From assembly GCA_021296345.1 (NCBI GenBank), contig JAGWAN010000001.1:1-64000 (forward strand): DNA of 64,000 nucleotides, read 5' to 3'. This document shows, in pieces, positions 63,524-64,000 of the stretch; the first letter of the stretch is position 1; every line of letters begins with the position of its first letter. The translations under genes were made by a program, and so were the position numbers. Origin of the DNA: Acidimicrobiia bacterium (GTDB taxonomy: Bacteria > Actinomycetota > Acidimicrobiia > Spongiisociales > Spongiisociaceae). The notes beneath the pieces are model-generated. The model did no database searches. It was not told the origin of the DNA and saw only the letters and a list, made by a program, of their open reading frames with translations.

Positions 63524-64000
63524 ATGCACGATGATCTGACCTCGGCCATCGAAGAGTTGCGCCCCGCGCTGAGGAGCGACCTCGAAGAACTCGTCCGGGT
63601 CGATTCGATAAGCGCTCCCGGATTCGATCCCGGCCGGGTTCGCCACGGCGCCGAGGTATCCGCCGCCCAGCTGGAGCGGGCGGGCCTGGAGGGCGTGAGG
63701 GTCCTCGAGCTGGGCGACTCCCACCCGGCCGTCTTCGCCGCGATCGGTCCTCCTGACCCCGACGCTCCCACCGTCCTGCTCTACGCGCACTACGACGTGC
63801 AACCTCCCGGGCCCGCCGAGCTGTGGAGCACACCGCCCTTCGAGCCGATCGAGTCCCGTGGTCGCCTGTACGGCCGGGGCACGGCCGATGACAAGGCCGG
63901 GATCGTGATCCACACGGGAGCGATACGGGCTCATGAGGGCCGGCCGCCTGTCGGCGTGAAGGTATTCCTCGAGGGCGAGGAGGAGATCGGTTCCGTTCAC
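63524..64000 (+). CDS. M20-family dipeptidase, 3' end outside window
   Basis: At least 159 residues from ATG 63524; the frame is open to the window end. YAHYDVQPP (first metal His and catalytic Asp), GRGTADDKAG (bridging Asp) and EGEEEIGS (catalytic Glu pair) are all present, in contrast to the M20-like protein at 13761. The WSTPPFEPIE segment is typical of carnosinase-like dipeptidases. It may be co-transcribed with the PyrE-like gene. Confidence 0.88.
   Translation, partial: MHDDLTSAIEELRPALRSDLEELVRVDSISAPGFDPGRVRHGAEVSAAQLERAGLEGVRVLELGDSHPAVFAAIGPPDPDAPTVLLYAHYDVQPPGPAELWSTPPFEPIESRGRLYGRGTADDKAGIVIHTGAIRAHEGRPPVGVKVFLEGEEEIGSVH

Overview
The window is gene-dense, high-GC DNA. GTG and TTG starts are frequent, codons mostly end in G or C, and four-base ATGA or GTGA gene overlaps are common. 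Gene content (lipoproteins with T/A-rich linkers, SLH-domain surface protein, group II truncated haemoglobin, MazEF-like pair, many enolase- and amidohydrolase-superfamily enzymes) fits an actinobacterium, perhaps of the Acidimicrobiia type. That placement is inferred from style and content; no rRNA or tRNA gene was found.

Positions 1-32 kb are a catabolic region. (i) 1.5-5.3 kb, minus strand: a sugar-type ABC importer (binding protein, permease, single ATPase) and an SDR dehydrogenase. (ii) 6.0-6.7 kb: a scar with a cut-off DUF6338-like gene, a 47-aa ORF and a dead fragment copied from the amidohydrolase at 30.5 kb. (iii) 6.8-11.6 kb: a phosphotriesterase-like hydrolase, a dimethylformamidase-large-subunit-like protein, an amidohydrolase-2 protein and a Gfo/Idh dehydrogenase. 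(iv) 11.8-24.2 kb: a TIM-barrel protein, creatininase-family enzyme, M20-like protein without key catalytic residues, a second amidohydrolase-2 protein, two MLE-type enolase-superfamily proteins, an IclR regulator, and a PotABCD-like importer with an acetamidase/formamidase. (v) 25.0-30.2 kb, minus strand: Gfo/Idh dehydrogenase, degenerate metallo-beta-lactamase-fold protein, DapA-like aldolase/lyase, MR-type dehydratase and an AstE/AspA deacylase. Together these repeat the logic dehydrogenase, lactonase, acid dehydratase, aldolase, with amide- and acyl-cleaving enzymes, as expected for oxidative breakdown of sugar acids or amidated sugar-like compounds. The substrates are unknown.

Positions 30.5-43.1 kb hold an amidohydrolase abutting a truncated globin, two SLC13/DASS transporters with RCK_C modules, two L-fucose/L-arabinose-isomerase-like proteins of identical predicted length, a dienelactone hydrolase and an ABC exporter. 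Positions 43.2-47.9 kb hold a MazEF-like module and a tight four-gene operon: an unrecognised 373-aa cysteine-motif protein, Zn-alcohol dehydrogenase, phosphotriesterase-like lactonase and SDR.

Positions 48-64 kb are more housekeeping: nicotinamidase and nicotinate phosphoribosyltransferase (NAD salvage), a membrane-anchored MurF-like ligase, alpha/beta hydrolase, ClpB, endonuclease IV, a large SLH/Ig-like surface protein, a decayed TnpB gene, an orotate-phosphoribosyltransferase-like protein and the start of an M20 dipeptidase. Three intergenic regions here (48.2, 51.0 and 58.7 kb) carry related copies of a roughly 250-bp non-coding repeat.

The strongest new signals are: an identical three-half-site operator upstream of the genes at 11775 and 19158, pointing to one IclR-type regulon; a cluster of enzymes whose canonical catalytic residues are replaced; the unrecognised cysteine-motif gene leading the 43.9-47.9 kb operon; and the three-copy intergenic repeat with an internal promoter-like sequence.
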